From: Chitinophagaceae bacterium
GTDB taxonomy: Bacteria > Bacteroidota > Bacteroidia > Chitinophagales > Chitinophagaceae
DNA length: 63,063 nucleotides
NCBI GenBank assembly: GCA_027486835.1
Contig: JAIXOJ010000204.1
Location: 1 to 63,063, forward strand
Direction of reading: 5' to 3'
This document shows positions 60,601 to 63,063 of the stretch, in pieces. Each line of letters begins with the position of its first letter. Positions within the stretch are counted from its first letter, which is position 1. The notes beneath the pieces were generated by a model. The model did not search any database. It was not told where the DNA came from and saw only the letters and a program-made list of their open reading frames with translations. A program made the translations under genes and the position numbers.

Positions 60601-61772
60601 AACACACCAGAACGACCATTGTAACAAGTATTTCCTCTAACAACCCCAGTACTTCTGATAGAAAGACATTGACCATCAAAACAATTATAAACGGTGTTAC
60701 CCTCCACTAAACAATCCCATGCTTTTACGTACAAACCATGTTTTGGGGAATTTTGCAGAGGTGAATCGTCTTGTGCTAATCCACAATCATGAATCAAATT
60801 GTTTAAAATTTTTACACCAGGAATTGGTTTATCGTGCGTCGATTTCCCAGGCTCAACATCTACCGTACTGGTACCCTCAGTTACAATACCTCCACCGTCC
60901 ACATCATAAATCTGAGAGTTTTTGACGGTAATGTTTTGCGAATTGGCCCCATCAATGTTCAATGCACTGGAATGTCCGCTTGTAGAATGATGATTTCTTA
61001 TAATTATACTATCAATAACTACATTCGTAAAGTTATTTATTCTAACAGCTAACCCACGAGAAATGGGACTTATAATGTTATCTACTAAGCAATTTTTAAA
61101 AACAACATTTTTACAGTTATTAATCTCAACACCTGGTGATGCTGTAAAATCTTTGAATGTACAATTTTGGATAGTAAGATCAAAAAGATTCGAAATGGCA
61201 AATTGACTTGTAAATGTCTGCCCTGATATCACAATTGGACTACTTGAAATAGTGACTTTTCTTATACTGATAAATCCAGCAGATTGTTGAGTATATCTTA
61301 GTTGTACTGCAGAATCAATACCAATATTAATAGTTAAACTACCCCAAGACGGAAAAGGGAAATTTTGAGTTATAAAAGTTACCCAGCTACTTCCCGTCCA
61401 CCTTTGTATTGAAAACCCTTGGTTGGCACTACCTACGTAACCTTCAAAAGTGATTTGATTTATCTTATCGAACTTTGGGAAATAAATAATGCTTGTATTA
61501 TTATTCGTACGAAGTGTCTGTGAGGTTGTTCCTGATGTAGGTGTTCTGTTTTGTAGAATACAGTTTACAAAAGCAACATCACCACTTTGGGTTAAGCTTG
61601 AAGTCAACCCTCCAGCAGGTAAAGGCTGTACCCAAGTGGTAGTAGAAGAAAAATCTACAACAAAAGGTGCAGATAAAGTAGGTCCTGTATAAATACCACT
61701 TGAATTATAATTTTGCCCAAATAAATGATTGAATACTAATAATATCCAAAAAAAGAATAAATATCTTTTCAT
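57687..61772 (-). CDS. Giant T9SS beta-helix protein
   Basis: The 1361-residue exported protein starts with a signal peptide (MKRYLFFFWILLVFNHLFGQ). Its beta-helix (about 175-560) has many N-x-x-I repeats and a stretch (GLYVKAWDCLVEGNTVYNCFDGQCLS, quoted in two parts GLYVKAWDCLVEG and NTVYNCFDGQCLS) that closely matches the interrupted beta-helix gene at 37892. A module at about 600-760 starts AKWTGATNSNWSISTNWQNG, shared with duplicate A. A fibronectin-like segment and a T9SS type A domain (SVYPNPSTSKSVQV near 1285) end it. It is the first gene of the operon with GH51-like, GH105, heparinase, GH43 and GH28-like genes. A role in surface binding or cleavage of the same glycan is inferred; no catalytic residues are evident. 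Confidence 0.85.
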   Translation of the reverse strand: MKRYLFFFWILLVFNHLFGQNYNSSGIYTGPTLSAPFVVDFSSTTTWVQPLPAGGLTSSLTQSGDVAFVNCILQNRTPTSGTTSQTLRTNNNTSIIYFPKFDKINQITFEGYVGSANQGFSIQRWTGSSWVTFITQNFPFPSWGSLTINIGIDSAVQLRYTQQSAGFISIRKVTISSSPIVISGQTFTSQFAISNLFDLTIQNCTFKDFTASPGVEINNCKNVVFKNCLVDNIISPISRGLAVRINNFTNVVIDSIIIRNHHSTSGHSSALNIDGANSQNITVKNSQIYDVDGGGIVTEGTSTVDVEPGKSTHDKPIPGVKILNNLIHDCGLAQDDSPLQNSPKHGLYVKAWDCLVEGNTVYNCFDGQCLSIRSTGVVRGNTCYNGRSGVFCYWAQKPAGPSNKLIVENNVFYQTQNIISSSDTRPLHTDIRVLGINPWQNSSGMKFDDFTVRFNTVVMYNGVQTLSTIPVVFLGDNYTNVKVYGNYIVDLRTVTNTPKYLSNIWASTITTSLAKNSSNYTASNLNGFVDGANFDFRLAGSSPAVDFANIETDFPTTDIENNKRVGGSLDAGAYNIAKWTGATNSNWSISTNWQNGSIPKSGAAIFIPTAAINYPLLDINRTIGDLNLQGGAKLAINGKTLTIDGAVSGLGAITASSTSNLMIGGGGALGTIYFDQTLSGASNQLNNFTINRNNSGSLNLGNALQIIGVLTPTAGTFNTNGFLTLKSISIANSAIVGKTIGSVIGNVTVERFIPKGYRAYRDIGAGVFNAGSVFSNWQEGGRYTNTGYGIFITGGTPFPSGTVNNVDNTTGFDRSINAVKSAYFYKSGTWSALTNTTTEQINPYLGYRLLIRGDRSFNIFTTPINPISTGIYPMVNATTLRAKGQLITGNVTFSVSGVQNSVTGSTYVNSSFGLNSTANGYSSVANPYVCPIDWKLVYDNGRLTNLQPSYYYLDPTFGSVGAYVSYNPVSNVSSMGALNRRFIQAGQAFFVQNAATGSPRLIITEAEKSDTATKMSVFGAVVNYSKIFIGLLKQNGTEYKQMDGAVSVFSTTFSNNYGVEDAVKIGNAFDNLAVSNSLAITHGFYNLSIDGRKPAINGDSILIYLNSLSDVTGYRLQFDATQYVGTGLSLYLYDKYLLSHTALGSGITDVDITLDTNNKATYQNRFAIVFKSIPLPIGAINLTIKSETSGVTLSWNDMEYHNAKYYIVESSQDGVSFKTVDSFQVSQSLKKEYQYFDTASFNGKIYYRIKSVQNDGSLLYSNIAFTAIKSERENSFSVYPNPSTSKSVQVVFKKATKGEYQMGVYDLNGRRISQRFIVHNGWSNVYPIGCNAANGLYVLVISKLNKGMEQKVYSAKIKVAR

Positions 61773-61848
61773 CCGTTACGCTAATTTAAAATTCAAACAC
61801 CACTAATTTAATGTCTAATTTGTTTCAAAATAGACTAATAATTTTTAT

Positions 61849-61856
61849 CAAACCTA
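61849..61856 (-). promoter_or_regulatory. Candidate -7 box for the T9SS/GH51/GH105 operon
   Basis: TAGGTTTG on the minus strand fits the Bacteroidota -7 consensus TAnnTTTG and lies 77 bp before the operon's first start codon. A matching -33 TTTG is not seen at the normal distance. Confidence 0.35.
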
Positions 61857-62067
61857 TTCCACGGCTTCGCCACCCTCAGTCACAAGTGACCAGTTTTCCC
61901 AACCATTTTTTGATTCAATACCAAGAAATATTGGCTAAAAAGTGATTAACTAACATTGGTCGAACTACATTTCGCAGAAAAACTATAGTTTGGTTACCAC
62001 ATTTAAAATGAATACTTCGCCTCTGAACAAGACTAATTGTCTGCATTCACAATAAGCTTACCAGTAA

Positions 62068-62102
62068 AAAAACCTGTCAGGTTTCCAAAACCTAACAGGT
62101 TT
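62068..62102. repeat. Hairpin repeat of the AAACCTGTC type, copy 2
   Basis: AAACCTGTCAGGTTT is followed after CC by AAAACCTAACAGGTTT, so the two halves pair with one mismatch. It shares the AAACCTGTCAGG core with the hairpin at 31268-31300. Confidence 0.7.
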
Positions 62103-62369
62103 AATGCACTCCAAAACCCAGCAGCCATGAACCTTTTCAAAATATTGCCTCTATTTTTATACCAAGGCAATAGCATGATTGATAAAAGAATATCATTGAC
62201 AATCCACCGATTAAATGACCTAGAACAATAAAAACACCTTTATCATTTCCCAAATCGCGTCAATGATTGATTAATCTACCATAAAAACGATTCATCAATC
62301 ATTAACCCCAATTAAAAGCATCTGACTCAAGCCAAACTATCTTAAAAGAGGTTATAAAAACGTTCATTA

Positions 62370-62621
62370 TCCTTTCAAATACCGTGAGTATTGCATCAAA
62401 TACTTTGAATATTGAATCAAATACCTTGAATATTGAATCAAATACCTTGAGTAATGCATCGAATACCTTGAGTAATGCATCGAATACCTTGAGTATTGCA
62501 TCGAATACTTTGAGTATTGCATCGAATACTTTTAGTATTGCATCAAATACTTTTAGTATTGCATCAAATACATTAAGTATTGCATCAAATACTTTGAGTA
62601 TTGCATCAAATACTGTCGATG
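62370..62621. repeat. 21-bp tandem array 3 (about 12 units)
   Basis: Units start at 62370 (degenerate), 62391, 62412, 62433, 62454, 62475, 62496, 62517, 62538, 62559, 62580 and 62601, exactly 21 bp apart. The core is TGCATCAAATACTTTGAGTA. Each unit holds the inverted repeat TCAAA-TAC-TTTGA or a variant. Stops occur in the otherwise open frames (TGA in the units at 62412 and 62433; TACTAA on the minus strand), so it is not a coding repeat. Confidence 0.95.
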
Positions 62622-62833
62622 TTTTTTTCCAACTTCAACTTAAATCAATACTCTTAAAAAGACCTTCAAATCGCTACTCGGTACTGAATCCCCCACCAGA
62701 ACACCCCCTTAAGGATATGGGGGCTATTTCTTTCCATTCCCTTGCCCTTGGACAGAGGTTGATGTGTGGTATTAGTTTCTACAATAATCTTCGAAACATC
62801 CCTTTAGGGAACCGGGGGCAACAGCTCTGGAAA

Positions 62834-63063
62834 GACCATCAACACCTCGGAAAAGACCATCAACACCTCGGAAAAGACCATCAACACCTCGGAAATGACC
62901 ATCAACACCTCGGAAATGACCGTCAACACCTCGGAAATGACCGTCAACACCTTGGAAATGACCGTCAACACCTCGGAAATGTCCGTCAACACTCCTTAAA
63001 AGACCGTCAACACTCCTTAAATGACCGTCAACACTCCTTAAATGACCGTCAACACTCCTTAAA
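62834..63063. repeat. 21-bp tandem array 4 (11 units, cut by window edge)
   Basis: Units start at 62834 and every 21 bp to 63044; the last is truncated by the window end. The core changes gradually from GACCATCAACACCTCGGAAA to GACCGTCAACACTCCTTAAA. The junctions form small inverted repeats TGA-CCA-TCA or TGAC-C-GTCA. A minus-strand open frame of 62 codons with a seven-residue repeat runs through it, but it has no gene features. Confidence 0.95.

Larger units (their letters stand above)
61773..63063. other. 1.3-kb non-coding end region
   Basis: No real gene is visible. It holds a possible promoter at 61849-61856, a hairpin at 62068-62102, and the two 21-bp arrays at 62370-62621 and 62834-63063. 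Open frames here, including the minus-strand frame through the last array, are repeats without gene features. Confidence 0.7.

Noticed and set aside
20602-61772. Classical SusC/SusD polysaccharide utilization locus
   Set aside because: No TonB-dependent receptor, SusD-like lipoprotein or hybrid two-component sensor was found among the genes.
62804-62992. Minus-strand 62-codon frame with a seven-residue repeat
   Set aside because: It is array 4 read as protein. Its neighbour array 3 has stops in its frames, so the 21-bp period is not evidence of coding.
62370-63063. CRISPR array
   Set aside because: Units abut directly with no unique spacers, and no cas genes are present.

Overview
The window looks like a chromosome segment of a Bacteroidota (Bacteroidetes) bacterium, most likely a plant- or polymer-degrading member of the Chitinophagaceae or a relative. 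The DNA is moderately AT-rich. Start codons lack good Shine-Dalgarno sites. Many exported proteins carry signal peptides, and four very large ones end in the 'YPNP/FPNP' C-terminal domain of the type IX secretion system (T9SS). The genus is inferred from style, not from a marker gene. No rRNA, tRNA or CRISPR was found.

Layout. 1-147 is a 21-bp tandem array. 703-1353 is a small secreted protein of unknown function. 1834-4728 is gcvP. 5634-6407 is an inositol-monophosphatase-family protein. 6665-14307 is a minus-strand fucose module: GH151-type alpha-L-fucosidase, GH28-type enzyme, L-fucose isomerase and an FGGY sugar kinase, with an AraC regulator divergent at 14562-15428. 15573-17229 holds a Fic protein and a small HTH/coiled-coil protein. 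17434-17684 is a second 21-bp array with a long C/G hairpin. 18066-20327 holds an acyltransferase broken at a G9 tract and an LrgA/LrgB pair. 20602-61772 is about 41 kb of minus-strand carbohydrate-active genes. In order from the left these are an MFS transporter, a LamG protein, GH120, GH42, GH36, heparinase II/III, T9SS heparinase, GH31, a beta-helix gene split by a 346-bp mobile element, GH97, two duplicated T9SS beta-helix giants, a GH28-like protein, GH43, heparinase, GH105, a GH-A (GH51-like) enzyme and a third T9SS beta-helix giant. 61773-63063 holds two more 21-bp arrays.

How the genes fit together. The enzymes cover fucose, xylose, galactose, arabinose, galacturonate and unsaturated uronate linkages, which suggests pectin (rhamnogalacturonan) and hemicellulose side chains. 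GH105 and the heparinase-fold lyases point to lyase products. The MFS protein would import the released sugar or uronate. Fucose isomerase and the kinase would start fucose (or arabinose-type) catabolism. Unlike a classical polysaccharide utilization locus, the window has no SusC/SusD pair and no hybrid two-component sensor. Surface capture seems to rely on T9SS-exported beta-helix proteins.

Most notable non-coding features. Four 21-bp-period tandem arrays have unrelated sequences but share a period and a small inverted repeat in the unit. A 41-bp array carries two hairpins per unit, with a compensatory stem change. A MITE-like element has clear terminal inverted repeats and a perfect 6-bp target duplication, and its removal restores an intact 402-residue secreted protein. 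Homopolymer tracts (G9 in the acyltransferase, A17 in the GH31 gene) could act as phase switches.
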